DNA from: Cryptomeria japonica
Taxonomy: Eukaryota; Streptophyta; Pinopsida; Cupressales; Cupressaceae
DNA: 64,000 nucleotides
NCBI RefSeq assembly: GCF_030272615.1
Contig: NC_081408.1
Span: forward strand, 305,569,950-305,633,949
Direction of reading: 5' to 3'
The position numbers and the translations under genes were made by a program. Positions 11,101 through 23,939 of this stretch are shown one piece after another. A model generated the notes under the pieces. That model had not been told where the DNA came from and ran no database searches. It saw only the letters and a list, made by a program, of their open reading frames with translations. Numbering within the stretch: position 1 is the stretch's first letter; every line of letters begins with the position of its first letter.

Positions 11101-11573
11101 GCTTGGAAGAGAACATTTCATTTTATGCAAAACCAATTGTGAGTACAAGATTTTTATTTTGGAATAAAAGACCTAGTTGGTAGTGGCAATTGCTCTTCTA
11201 CTCTAAAGTGGCAAGATTTTTATTGTTCAAAATTCAAATGGACAAGTACAACTATATTACATTCTCTAGACCTTTACTTCTGCTCTCGACTTCTAGATGA
11301 TACAATCTTTTAGTTCTCTTCAGTAGAGACCTTTAAGGCTTGGAAGAGAACATTTCATTTTATGCAAAAGCAATCATGAATACAAGATTTTTATTTTGGA
11401 ATAAAAACCTAGTTGGTAGTGGCAATTGCTCTTCTATTCTAAAGTGGCAAGATTTTTATTGTTCATAATACAAATGGACAAGTACAACTATATTACATTC
11501 TCCAAACCTTTACTTCTGCTCTCGACTTCTAGATGATACAATATTTTAGTTCTCTTCAGTATAGACCACTATG
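11101..11573. repeat. 237-bp tandem duplication
   Basis: The block starting GCTTGGAAGAGAACATTTCA at 11101 recurs at 11338 almost in full with scattered substitutions and a 1-base indel. No conserved protein motif is seen. Confidence 0.92.
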
Positions 11574-12943
11574 CATAAAAACCAATACTCATCATCTTTC
11601 TTTATGGTTGTTGTTGTTTGTTCATACGTCTTGTCAAATTGAAGGTCCTCAAAACAATATCGGAAGTGGAAAAGTTGGTTGTTTGTTTCACATTCTGTGT
11701 TTTATTATTGAGGGTCAATTTTGCATCCAGAATAGAGGGAATACAATTAGACAAGAGACCAGAACCCACAATTTTTTATATTAATTTTCCATTTTTTTCT
11801 TCCAGTTTTTATCATTTATGAGTGAGCTTATGTTTTGGGATATAGAAAATCTCCTCCCAATCATGAATTTTATTTTGGTGTGTAACAACTTAGCAACTTC
11901 TGTTGTGCTGAAACTGCAATAGCTACAAGCTTTTGTGAGAAGATCTTAATGAAAATTGGGTACTCAAAATTAGCACTTTTGTTACGAGGGCTTTAGTACC
12001 TAATTTTTGGTTACTGTCTCAAAGTTCAAATGTTGTTCTAACAGTTTGTCCTTTGAGGGGAATGCTTTTGAGGAGCCCATGACTATTTTAAGTTAACCTC
12101 AAATGTGACCTTCATATACTGAAAAAATTCTGAATTTAATTTCAGTCATTGCATACTGGTAGAGCATTCATGCTTTAGATTGGTAGGCTAGAAATTATAT
12201 GCTTTGTAAAATCTCATGCTTTAGCTATTTTTTTCTCAAGAAAACTGGAGGAAAGGGTACTGAGTTTTGGAGCATGGTTTTATGGTGGAGAAGTATAATT
12301 CTTCAAAGCATTGTTTCCAGCATTTAAGGCAGAAGCGAAAGGGTGACTATGGATTTTTGTGGCACTTGGGTGGTCCTATAGTTTGTGATAATTTGGTTCA
12401 TTAGGAGTAGGGTATAACACAATGTTCTTCTGGTGTCCTGTCTGTGAATGGCATTGATCACAAAATTAAAAAAAAATGTGAATCAAGACGGCCATCGTAA
12501 AGTGACTGAGATAAAGGAAATTGAAGTGCCTTAAAAGCATGTCCTAGCTTACTAAGGAAGAAGATAGCTTGGTAGACGAGGAACAATAAAAATTACAGAG
12601 GATGGCCGATGATGAAAATGACTTGGAAAAATGTAGAAAGTTCATCTATTTCTAAAGGAGTTTATAGTATCCAATGAGGAAAGAGAAATTTATCGAGGAT
12701 AGCCTTAACTGAGAAAAGTGCATACATATTACTTGTCATTTCTTGCTGTAACATCTAATGACAATTTTTGTATATCAACGCTGATTTGGAAATGACAATT
12801 TGTTAGAAAATTAAAGTAATATTTTTTTCTTTGATGTAATTTATTGGTTTTCTCCTTTGCCATCTCTGTAGTTGTACCATTCAGTTGTATTAGCTCTAGT
12901 ATTGGCTCATGCTGAGCTTTTCGTTTGTATCCCAGATAGTCAT

Positions 12944-13060
12944 TTTGGCTCAAAGATTGTAGGTCCTTTAGACAATCACAATGTAGTGTTGAAACCTAAT
13001 GTACAAGCTTGTTTGTAGGTCTTTTAGACAATCACAATTTTTTGGCTCAAAGATTGTCTT
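12944..13060. repeat. Interleaved short duplications
   Basis: TTGGCTCAAAGATTGT occurs at about 12944 and 13042, and a block reading GTAGGTC(C)TTTAGACAATCACAAT occurs at about 12959 and 13016. The order is shuffled between copies, so more than one duplication event took place. Confidence 0.7.
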
Positions 13061-13783
13061 TGTTTTAGTTCCTTTTCTTGATATAGTTTTCTCACTCCTT
13101 TGGAAGTGTTGTGCTTCTTATGTGTGTTGATTTCACACAAGAAGTTGTCAAGTACACTTTTGTTTTCAAGACTTTTTATTGACTTGGTGGTATTTGACTA
13201 TAAAGCGTTTTTGACCACCTTTCAATGTTTAGAACTATCCAATTAAGTTCTCTATCTTGAACATAACTTGATGTTCCATATTAATTCCATCTCGTGGGTG
13301 CATTTTGGAAAGAATTTAATCATTTACTTGGTGAGATTTATATTCTATTAAAGTAGCTTCAAATTGGTTTGATGGAGGAGGTCCTTCATACCTTGTTCAA
13401 TGTCATAAGTCCCTCTTGGATTGAAAGTCCAAAATTGAACACTAGTAACCTCATACTAGCAACCATGATATGTCATAAGTCCCCTTTTTCCCTTGTCATG
13501 TATGCATAGTGCATCCAATTTGCTTTATGATCCATTTTGTGAACACATGGGGTCATTCAAGTGAATATAGTGTAATTATTGATATGTTGCATAAGGGAAA
13601 ATAGTAGTCAAATGTGATTTTTCAATTTATTTTTCACAAGCTTTTATTCCTAGGGCCCTAACTCAAGTTTAAGGTAGCTTGTGTAGTTGCGCAAATCTTA
13701 TAGATCAGAGATGTTTTCTCTATAATAGATTATCTTGTTCCCATTTCAAGCTTTGCCATCTTATAATAGGACTTTGTTAATGT

Positions 13784-13871
13784 TTTGTCCTATAAATTTG
13801 TTACACTTAAAGGATGATAATTAGTGATTTGTCCTATAAATTTGTTACACTTAAAGGATGATAATTAGTGA
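13784..13871. repeat. 44-bp tandem duplication
   Basis: Two near-identical 44-bp copies, each containing TTTGTCCTATAAATTTGTTA. Confidence 0.9.
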
Positions 13872-14165
13872 TTTGTTAAATTAGTCTAATCAAGGAAATA
13901 CAAGCATAGAGGTGAGCATAGATAATGATGTCAATGAGCATATTCAGTAAGGCAAGATATACTAAAAATTAGATACAAAATATGAGAACATGCCAATAAA
14001 TGAATCTCCTAAATACCCCTTTTAATCTAAAGTTTAATATTAAGTTATAACAGATGAATCTCGTAAATGGATCTAATGAAGAATGAACTACTTGGATATA
14101 TATCCAACCAAGTAAACTGGAAATCATGAAACAAATTTTGTAGACAACTATATTATACATGAATT

Positions 14166-14229
14166 CATGAATACATCCATAGATTGCTCAAAGTCACCAT
14201 GAATACATCCATAGATTGCTCAAAGTCAT
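14166..14229. repeat. 32-bp tandem duplication
   Basis: The block starting CATGAATACATCCATAGATT occurs at 14166 and 14198. Confidence 0.9.
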
Positions 14230-14526
14230 GCCACCAAAAAGATCTCAAACCAATGAAGGCACATAATTAACTTTGGCAAAAAGGGTGCCAATCCTCATCA
14301 AAATTATGACAACACTTGGTAACAACCATTGTATTCCTTAATTTGATTATCATTAAATTTTATTGTTATATTGTTGTGTAAAGTCACTTTCAACTTTAGT
14401 GATCACTAAAAAAATATGTTGGTTTAGGTATCTCAAAATATTTGACCATACATAAGTGGCAACTAATGTGACTATTCCATAATCATTCATTTATAGTAGT
14501 CCTTAACTCTCATCATTTTTAGGACA

Positions 14527-14531
14527 ACTAT
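14527..14531. other. Target-site duplication, left, of Copia element 1
   Basis: ACTAT directly before the 5' LTR, matched by ACTAT at 21716-21720 directly after the 3' LTR. This fixes both ends of the element. Confidence 0.95.
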
Positions 14532-15847
14532 TGTTGGCATTTGCATGAGGATTGCATTAATGATTTATTTTGTTGTCATTGATGTCAATTGAACCGGTAA
14601 TGATATTGTTGATATTGTTGTAATATTGTTACTGAAACCGGTAGGAAGAATTTGTGAGGAGAACCAGTAACCAGTGTAAAGGTGTAAACCTTATCTATTG
14701 TTGTAACCGGTAAACTCTAATTGATTGAGTTTGGTGAATTGGTTATATTGGTTTATGATTTGATTATGAGCGGTAATGATTATGACACACATAATTATTG
14801 TATGAGAAAATGTATTGCATCTAATGCTAAGTGCTTGATGAGTTACTAAGTTCGATGAAGCGGTGATCAAGGAGGGATCAAGGTTTTCTTGATTGATGTG
14901 CAGAGATTGCTATGTAATCCATCGGTCATACTTGAACTGAATTTGTTTGTAATATCGATGAGAGTTAGGTTTTTGTTGTGTTACCGACCTGATTGATTTG
15001 TATTTAAGGTCGATGAAGTTGTTTAGTTTTAAAGAGAGTTGGCAAAGAGATAGACACAGTTCAGTTGAGTGTGTGGTTGCCTAACCAGATGATGTATCTC
15101 CAATTTGAGTAAAGGCAGATAGGAGCATGAAATGGATCTGATCAAGCAAGTGTAGTGCTATTCAGATAGATTAGCAAACTCTTGTTGTTTTCTAACAATT
15201 ACAACAAAATTGAAATCCCCTAACCGGGTAAGCTCTAACAAGCTTGGTGCTATTCAAATCCTCTAACAAGGTAGTTCATTAGATTGGATTTTCAAATCTT
15301 TTACCGAGGTTACTCCTTACAAGGTATTGCTTCTAACAAGGCATTTGTAGTCAATCCCTTAACCGGGTGATTCCTAACAGGATTAGTTCTTAACAGGACT
15401 TTTTGTAAAGCTTTAACAGACTAGGATCCTAACAGGGCAAACTTCATAAGAGTTCAGATATTATCTTGTGAGTCTCATCTCACCGTGGTTTTTACCTATT
15501 TGGGTTTCCATGTCAAAAATATTTGTGTCAAGTGGTGAATGTTTGTGGTTATGTTTTCACAATTGATTTATTTAACTACTTAATTGTTTTTGATAAGTCA
15601 TGATAACAGGTAATATTGAAGATATGAAGTTGTTTACTGTTAATTTGTTGTAACAGACAATCGGTTTTATCTTATGAGTTTTTATCTTGAGAGAGTTATT
15701 ATTCTAAGTTTACTTTGAGAGATTGATTGGTGAAGTTTATTATTAGTTTTTCTATCTATTGATTCACCCCCCTCCCCCCCCCCGCTGCCCCCCCCCCCCC
15801 CCCCTCTCAGTAGTTGACCGAATACTTATTCTTTCACCATACCATCA
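14532..15847 (+). mobile_element. 5' LTR of Copia element 1
   Basis: It begins TGTTGGCATTTGCATGAGG and ends CCATCA. The word ACCGGTA or AACCGGTAA recurs through its first half. It lacks part of the 3' LTR sequence near 20530 and 20640. Confidence 0.95.
15766..15806. repeat. C-tract in the 5' LTR of element 1
   Basis: An almost pure run of C, broken by one T and a GCTG, lies about 40 bp before the LTR end. The other strand is a long G-run, so G-quadruplex or i-motif structure is possible. The same site in the 3' LTR (21661-21673) has a much shorter run, so the tract has expanded here. Confidence 0.9.
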
Positions 15848-15849
15848 AT

Positions 15850-15861
15850 TGGTATCAGAGC
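15850..15861 (+). promoter_or_regulatory. tRNA primer-binding site of element 1
   Basis: TGGTATCAGAGC begins 2 bases after the LTR end. It is complementary to the 3' end of plant initiator methionine tRNA and is the standard Copia minus-strand primer site. Confidence 0.95.
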
Positions 15862-15916
15862 ATTACAGGGCCTCTAAGGTCTAAGCCTAATAGCTTGAGG
15901 TAAAGATCTACTGATC

Positions 15917-16650
15917 ATGATGAAGAAAGAAGGTCTGAAGTTTAATAGAGAGAACTACAAGATATGGAGTGACAGAATGAAAATTTATATCAAGAGTTTG
16001 GGAAGTCAGTATTCGGAACATGTCGATACTAAGTATGTTGCACCTACTGGGATGTTGACTAATGATTAGAAGAAAGAGCAATAAGAAAATCATCAAGCAT
16101 TGGAAGCTATTATTAGTTCTTTGTCTGATGCAGAATATGTAGATGTTCATGGTCTTGAAACTATATGAGGTATGGAAAAAACTTGAAGAGATTTATAGCA
16201 GTGATGAACATGTTAAGATTGCTAAAGAAGAGAGTCTAAGAGGAAAGTTTGATGACATGCGGATGGCTGAAGGTGAGAATATCCAACAATATGGTCAAAG
16301 GATAAAAGAGATAGTCGGTGAAATTAAGAGTGTAGGAGGTAAAGTGGAAGATTCCACGGTGATCAGTAAGGTACTGAGAACCGTACTACCGGTCTACGCT
16401 ATCAGAGTTGCAGCTATTCAGGAGCTGAAGTCCATTGACACAACTAAGGTAACTCTTGACTCCATCATTGACAAGCTTACTGCTTTTGAATTAAATGGTT
16501 ATGATGGTAGTGTATAGAAATCTGAATCTGCATTTAGAGCTTCTGTTTCTAACCCATCTGTGAGGAAAAGTAGAGATGTTAGTCACAGTTATGAATCCAG
16601 ATCCAGCAGAGAAGCTGATGATGAAGACAGTTTAGTTAAGCTTGAAGCAT
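15917..16650 (+). pseudogene. gag: gag of Copia element 1, broken
   Basis: A gag start (MMKKEGLKFNRENYKIW) at 15917 follows the primer site by about 55 bases. In-frame TAG (16067) and TAA (16082) stops and a frameshift near 16160 precede the long gag segment at 16143-16517. That segment has the UBN2-type capsid features (KLEEIYSSDEHVK, ESLRGKFDDMRM, GENIQQY, LTAFELNGYDG). Another TAG and a further frameshift follow before the zinc knuckle. The product would form the virus-like particle that packages element RNA. It is non-functional as read. Confidence 0.9.
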
Positions 16651-16651
16651 T

Positions 16652-19600
16652 GTGGCCAAGTGGTTGCCTAGAGGTATAGGTAAATATAGAGGCAATTTAC
16701 CTCTAAAATGTTTTGCATGCAACAAGATTGGTCACGTTGCTGCTAATTGTCCTAATGGTGATAATGAGCACAAACGAGATAAATTCAAGAAGTACAAGGG
16801 TAAAGGCAAAAGAGATTGTCTTATTGTTGTTGATGGTGGTATCACTGATGAGGAATCTGATGGTGATGCTAATGAAGACATTGTGTTTGTAGCCATTAAA
16901 GAAGAGATGTTAGACCAAAAGGCATTAGTATCTAGGATGGATAACTCTGATGATTGGATCATTGATAGTGGTTGTTCACATCACATGACCGGTGATCAGA
17001 GCAAATTTCTTTTTCTGAAGGAATTTGATGGCGGAGTTGTAAGATTTGGTAATGACTCACCCTGCATGGTTAAAGGTAAGGGAATTATGTCTCTTAATGG
17101 AAAGAATAGTGTAGATGATGTCTACTGGGTTGAAGGTCTAAAGCATAATCTTTTGAGTGTGGCACAACTCAATGATAGAGGATACCCATTGGAATTTAAA
17201 AATGGTATGTGCAAGATCTATGACAATAAAGGTGAAATGATTGCAATCGGGAAGCAAACTAAAGGTAACTTGTTTCATCTTAATCCTAAAGTCAACAACT
17301 GTTTAATTGCAAAGATAGATGATAGTTGGCTTTTGCATAGGAGATTTTTCCATATAAACTTTGATAACATTGTTAAAGTGAGTAAGTCCAAGACACAGAG
17401 GGGTTTGCTTCAGTTAGACAAACCGGTTAATGCTTTGTGCAAAGAATGTCAGTTGGGAAAGATGACATCCTCAACTTTCAAGAGCAAATATTTTTCAGCG
17501 GAACATTTGTTAGATTTGGTTCATACAGATCTTTGTGGACCAATAAGAACAAAAAGTATTCAAGGTGACATATATTTCATGATCTTCACTGATGATTGCT
17601 CAAGGATGATGTGGGTCACATTCTTGAAGGATAAGACTGAAGCTTTTGGTAAGTTCAAGGCATTCAGGGCCTTAACTGAGAAAGAGAGCGGTAAGAAGAT
17701 AAAGTGTCTGAGGACAGATCAGGGCCTTGAATTTACTTATGAGGAATTCACTAGGTATTGTGAAGGAAATGGTATCAAGCGACAACTTTCTGCACCAAGA
17801 ACACCACAGTAGAATGGTATCGCAGAGAGAAACAATCGGTTAGTTGTTGAAGCTGCTAGGACAATGTTGATACAAGGAGGTGTAGTGAAAACTTTCTGGA
17901 GAGGTGGTGTCAGCAGAGTTGTCTACACTATAAACCAGATTCTGGTAAAGAGAGGTAAGGACAAGACTCCTTATGAATATTGATATGGTAGATCACCTAA
18001 TATTAGTTATTTCATAATATTTGGAAGCAAATGTTTTATTAAGAGAGGTGATTATATTAGCAAATTTGAGGCTAAAAGTGATGAAGGTATATTTCTTGGC
18101 TATTCCACCAAGAGTAAAGCCTACAAGTGTTTTAACAACCGGACATAGAAAATTGTTGAGAGTGTTGATGTTTGAGTAGATGAATTTCCTGAAATCTCAG
18201 AGGAAACCAGTTCAGAGAAAAAGGATGAAGATCCTTGCATTTTGTTTTTGGAACCAGAAACTGTTAAATTTGAAACCGGCAAAGCAAATATTGATGTATC
18301 AGTCCAACCGGAATAGATAAATTCAGAAGAAGATGATGATAATGAAGAAGTTGAACCTGAAGATGATGATGATGTTATTCCAAGATATGTGAGACCGAAT
18401 CACAATCCTGAACAGATTATTGAGGATAAGGATGTTGGAGTACTAACCAGGAGAAGAATCAGAGAAAATTCTTGCATGATCTCCACTACTGAACCAAGAA
18501 CTACTAAGGAAGCATTTGGTGATGATCATTGGGTTAAAGTTATGGAGGAGGAATTAGATCAAATTGAAAAGAGCAACACATGGACCTTGGTACCCTAATC
18601 GATAAATTAAAATGTGATAGGAACTAAGTTGGTTTTCAGGAACAAATTGAATGAAGATGGTGTTGTGGTTCGCAATAAAGCTAGGTTGGTTTGCAAAGGT
18701 TATGCACAAGAGGAAGGAGAAGACTATGGTGAAACTTTTGCACCAGTGGCAAGACTGGAAGGTGTCAGAACTTTACTTGCATTTGTTGCACACAAGAAAT
18801 TCAAGATATACCAGATGGATGTTAAGTCAGCGTTTTTGAATGGGATACTTGAAGAAGAAGTATACATTGAGCAGCCAGATGGTTATGCTCTGACTGATAA
18901 GGAAGACATGGTATGCAGATTGTATAAATCTTTATATGGATTAAAGCAGGCACCTAAAGCATGGTATGAAAGGCTTCATACACATCTGATGAAGATAGGA
19001 TTTCTAAGAACCAGTGATGATAGTAACATTAATCTCAAATCTGAAGGATATCAAATACCAGTCAGCAAAGTATTTGTTGATGATATCATATTTGGAGGTA
19101 ATGATGACATGAGCAACAGTTTTGCAGATGAAATGAAAAATGAGTTTGAAATGTCTTTAGACATGGGGGAAATAAAAAATTTCATAGACTTGCAAATACA
19201 ACAAATGAAGAATGGTATTTTCATCACACAGTCTAAGTATGTGAAAGAGGTTTTGAAGACTTTTGGCATGAGTGACTGTAAACTAGTTGGAACACGGTTA
19301 CAGGTTGTAAGTTATCCAAGGAAGATGAATCTAAGTCTGTTGATGAAAAGGAATATAGGTCAATGATTGGCAAATTACACTATGTTTTTCTCAGCAGACC
19401 GGATATTGCCCATGCAGTTGATATAGTTGCTAGATTTCAGAAGAATCCAAAGGAAGCACACCTGATAGAAACCAAGAGAATTTTTAGGTATCTGAAAGGT
19501 ACAATTGACTATGGATTATGGTATCCATATGCAGGAAACTTTAATTTGAAGGCATACATAGATGCTAATTGGGCAGGAAATATTGATGATCGGAAAAGTA

Positions 19601-20018
19601 CTATCGGTGGAGCATTATTTCTAGGAGGAAGGCTAGTTTCATGGAGTAGTAAGAAGCAGAGTTGTACTTCACAATCTACTATTGAAGCTGAGTATGTTGC
19701 AGCTTACATGAATTGCACATAGGCTATATGGATGAGGCACATTTTGGAAGGTTTTAAGATGAAGATTTCAGAACCTGTAAAGATTTTATGTGATAACACA
19801 AGTGCCATAAATATTTCCAAGAACCCTGTTTTGTACGCACAAACCAAGCATATTGAATTGAAGTATCATTTCTTGAGAGTCAGAGTAAAGATGCGATCTT
19901 AGAGCATGTTTCTACCAAGGAGTAGTTTGCAGATATTTTTACTAAACCTCTGCCTAAGACTACTTTTGAATATCTTAGATGTCAGTTAGGGGTTGTCCCT
20001 TTTTATGAAGTCAGTTAA
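16652..20018 (+). pseudogene. pol: pol of Copia element 1 (protease, integrase, RT, RNase H), broken
   Basis: In order: an intact gag zinc knuckle CFACNKIGHVAANC (CX2CX4HX4C, 16709-16750); a protease site WIIDSGCSHHMTG (Asp codon 16964); a GAG-pre-integrase segment; integrase with HTDLCGP, RTDQGLEF and GIAERN; reverse transcriptase with [11 protein letters not shown] and the active site FVDD (19073-19084); and RNase H with YIDANWAG, EAEYVAA and CDNTSA. One frame carries it from 16652 to about 19300, where it shifts. It shifts again near 19880 and ends at a TAA at 20016-20018. Stops include TAG in PQ*NG (17810), TGA in EY*YG, and TAG after RT and CT. Most can be explained as C-to-T or G-to-A decay of CAG, CAA or TGG. 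Confidence 0.95.
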
Positions 20019-20095
20019 GTATGATGTAGATTACATCAATCCTGGAGCTACTTGCAGAATTTTACAGGAGGATTGGTGTAAAAGTGGATATATTC

Positions 20096-20350
20096 CACAG
20101 GGGGAGCATCTAGTTGCACATTGTTGTTGATGCACAATGAGATTTGACATTACATGTTTTACTTTCAATTTGGCATTGTTGTCAAAGGGGGAGAAGAATT
20201 ATGTGATTATGGGAAGCAGAACCAGCGACAAGTTGAAGACACAGTGAGCATGGTGAATACTTGGTAATGTAAACCAGGATTTCTATTCACAATCATGCAG
20301 AAATCAATGGTATTGATATTTGTATTGCCATTAATGCCAAAGGGGGAGAT
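20096..20350 (+). promoter_or_regulatory. Three polypurine-tract-like sites of element 1
   Basis: CACAGGGGGAG at 20096-20106, TCAAAGGGGGAGAAG at 20182-20196 and CCAAAGGGGGAGAT at 20337-20350. The last abuts the 3' LTR and is the expected plus-strand primer. The upstream two are extra copies. Confidence 0.85.
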
Positions 20351-21715
20351 TGTTGTCATTTGCATGAAGATTGCATTAATGATGTATTTTGTTGTCATTG
20401 ATGTCATTTGAACCGGTAATGATATTGTTGATATTGTTGTAATATTGTTACTGAAACTGGTAGGAAGAATTTGTGAGGAAAACCGGTAACCAGTGTAAAC
20501 CTTATCTATTGTTGTAACCGGTAAACTCTACCGATTGTTTTTGATAAACCCTAACCGATTAAGTTTGGTGAATTGGTTATATTGGTTTATGATCTGATGA
20601 TGAGCGGTAATGATTATGACACACATGATTATTGTATGAAGACAATTCCAAGAGATTTTGGCGAGTTGTTGTAACGGTTTTTGTCTAGGGAATGAGAAAA
20701 TGTATTGCATCTAATGCAAAGCGCATGATGAGTTACTAAGTTCGATGAAGCGGTGATCAAGGAGTGATCAAGGTTTTCTTGATTGATGTGCAAAGATTGC
20801 TATGTAATCCAATGGTCATACTTGAACCAAATTTGTTTGTAATCTTGATGAGAGTTTGATTTGTGTTGTGTTACTGAGTTGATTGATTTGTATTTAAGGT
20901 CAATGAAATTGTTTAGTTTTAAAGAGAGTTGGCAAAGAGATAGACACAGTTCAGTTGAGTGTGTGGTTGCCTAACCAGATGATGTATCTACAATTTGAGT
21001 AAAGACAGATAGGAGCATTAAATGGATCTGATCAATCAAGTGTAGTTCTATTCAGACATATTAGCAAACTCCCGTTGTTGTCTAATAATTACAACATAAT
21101 TGAAATCCCCTAACTGGGTAAGATCTAACAAGCTCGGTGCTATTCAAATCCTCTAACAAGCTAGTCCATTAGATTGGATTTTCAAATCCTCTGTCGAGGT
21201 TACTCTTTACAGGGTATTGCTTCTAACAAGGCATTTGTAGTCAATCCCTTAACCGGGTGATTCCTAACAGGATCAGTTCTTAACATAACTTTTTTGTAAA
21301 GCTTTAACAGGCTAGGCTCCTAATAGGGCAAACTTCAGAAGAGTTCAGATATTATCTTGTGAGTCTCATCTCACCGTGGTTTTTACCTATTTGGGTTTCC
21401 ACGTCAAAAATATTTGTGTCAAGTGGTGAATGTTTATGTGGTTATGTTTTCACGGTTGATTTACTTAACTACTTAACTGTTTCTGATAAGTCATGATAAC
21501 CGGTAGTATTTAAGATATGAAGAAGTTGTTTACTGTTAATTTGTTGTAATAGACAACCGGTTTTATCTTATGAGTTTTTATCTTGACAGAGTTATTATTC
21601 TAAGTTTACTTTGAGAGATTGATTGGTGAAGTTTATTACCAGTTTTTCTATCTACTGATTCACCCCCCCCCCTCTCAGTAGTTGACCGGATACTTATTAT
21701 TTCATCATACCATCA
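20351..21715 (+). mobile_element. 3' LTR of Copia element 1
   Basis: It begins TGTTGTCATTTGCATGAAG, with one change from the 5' LTR start, and ends CCATCA before the ACTAT duplication. At 1365 bp it is longer than the 5' LTR, mainly through blocks near 20530 and 20640. Confidence 0.95.
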
Positions 21716-21720
21716 ACTAT
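21716..21720. other. Target-site duplication, right, of element 1
   Basis: ACTAT, identical to 14527-14531. Confidence 0.95.
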
Positions 21721-23939
21721 ATCTCACTCTCAAAATGTTGCAAAAGGGACATTTCGAATGTGTCCTTCATCTAAATGTAGCAAATCAACAAGTGGCTAAA
21801 AGGAGTAGTTTCTAGCTAATAATCTTTGGTACAATTTTGAAGCATAATTGAAAAATCTTAAATGCGTTAGTCATCGAGTTGACTTCGAAGCAACTTGAAG
21901 CAACATAAACACAACAATATTGTAGGGGGGAAAATTTGTTTTTACATGCAAACATAGATTCAAACAACTCAAGTATGTGCATAATGAGGAAGAATGTACA
22001 CATGTCCACTATCCAACAACATGAAGCATCAAAAAGTACAATCAAAAGACTCACATATAAGGTTAACATCTCAACATTATCAATATATTAAGAGTTGGGG
22101 TTTAGGTACATTAATAATTATCAATCAAAAGACTCACATGGCATCCACAAGCTAAGCCAACATCATCAAATGGAATAAAACAAATTTCACAATGGCATCT
22201 CTAACATGCAACTCAGAAACACATCACTGTTATCAACAATAGAAATTACATCCTTACATTAATTCTATGTCACACTCTCATTAGTTGCCTTCACAGTGGA
22301 TGTTGGAGAGAAAATAATAAAAATAAAGAAAATAGCATAATTAATGCCAAATTAAGGATGCATGGACCATGATATGGGCTAATTGTGTATGCTTTAAAAT
22401 GGGAGAGGACAAGAGGAATAACACAAGATGTGGTAGAGGAGTAACCATGCCATTAAGAAACTAGACAACCCTTAAATTTAGAAAAAATACTTGCAATGAG
22501 GAAGGAGGGAAAACACACAGAGGAAAATGGACACGACTTCCATAAGGAACAATCTCAAGTAGTTAAAGATATACTTTTTTTGAGGTTGTGATGTAGCTAC
22601 TTGTAATATGTAACCCTAATTAATTTTTTTTAAAGGTTTTGAAGTTAACAATAAGCAACATCTACATAATAGGTCACTGTTATTGATTTAATAAATATCA
22701 TGTCAATTGAATCTTGCAAGTATCAATTACATCAACTTTTCAATTGAAATGCCATTTGTACGCATATAATCATTTCTAATTATTGAATAAACATAAACAA
22801 GTACATAAAATACCTTATATAAACATCATAAACAATTCATTAAGATTTAAACCACTGAGCAGAAAGAAACATGTTTAAAACTCGCACGAATACCTTCAGT
22901 TACAACTTGAAATTTTAGTAATAAACTCACAAACACTCCAAGGCAATAACCATGTAATCACCAACATAGGAGTTGATTCTTTGACTTATTTGTCAGACCT
23001 AGAAAAGTTTGAAATAAGCTTGTGCAAGCATGAAATTACAATAATTGCACTACCAATTTTGAATTTAGCACCCCAAAAATATGACTCTGCATGAAAACCT
23101 CACCAATGCAACCAAAAGTATCCACAATGGAAAGTGCATCCAAACTTAACCAAAACCCTTATGAAAAGTGGACCACCATCATAGAAAAAATGTTTGAAGC
23201 AATACCCATAAAAATGGAATCAATCCACCAACTAGGGCATCAAGATTGTACGTGTACGTACAACTTGAAAACAAGGATTTGACTAGCAAAATAACCCAAC
23301 AAACTTAAATCAAATGCACCAAATAAATGCTATAAACACTGCAAAAAAATTACCATAAATATGAGCTATTAAAAACCTACTAAGATTTCATCTTTCTGAG
23401 GACCAAAGTGATGATGTTGGCTTATCTTGTGAAATGATGAGCTATTATTAATTTGTGAAAACTAATGTATTTCTTGAATGAAAATTCCAAATCCAATTGG
23501 GGTTTATATCTCACCACCAAAAACAATAGATTGGAGAGGGTTTTCATCCTCAACAACACCCAAAATAAATTTCTTTGTTCATTCTAACAACATTTTGTTA
23601 TGTGTAAACTTTGTACATAGAAATGAGAGCCCAAACTCCAATTTATAGAGTTTGGAAGGAAATTAGGGCATTCAAATTTTAAAATATTTTTAATCCTTGA
23701 AAGGGGCCCCATAACACCTTTATAAAACAACCTTAGTCCTTGCAACCTAGGCACCCAACTTGGGGACATTTGCTTTATGAAATGTTTACGCTAAAATGCC
23801 ACTTTAATACTTAAGTGTATATATTTTAAAATAATTTCAATCACCTTAAAAGAGTTTTCCAAAACACCAAAAATGGATAATCAAACATGATGTAACTAAT
23901 TGAAGTTGAAAGATGTTGTCTGACATTGACACAAGCATA
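21721..23939. other. Non-coding DNA
   Basis: AT-rich with no gene, RNA or clear repeat that I recognise. The longest frames are under 90 codons and not protein-like. Confidence 0.6.

Larger units (their letters stand above)
11574..14526. other. Non-coding DNA with small duplications
   Basis: No gene is recognised. Three short duplications are listed separately. A segment near 12480-12720 has slightly Glu/Lys-rich frames but is too broken to assign. Confidence 0.6.
14532..21715 (+). mobile_element. Copia element 1, complete but decayed (7.2 kb)
   Basis: Two related LTRs (1316 and 1365 bp), a primer site, Copia-order gag-pol remains and a purine tract are all in place and flanked by ACTAT. 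The coding region has at least eleven stops and three or more frameshifts, and the LTRs differ by sizeable indels. One about 50-bp block near 20640-20690 is present only in the 3' LTR. It is therefore clearly older than element 2. Repeated purine tracts suggest a Sirevirus-like or related Copia lineage. Confidence 0.96.
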
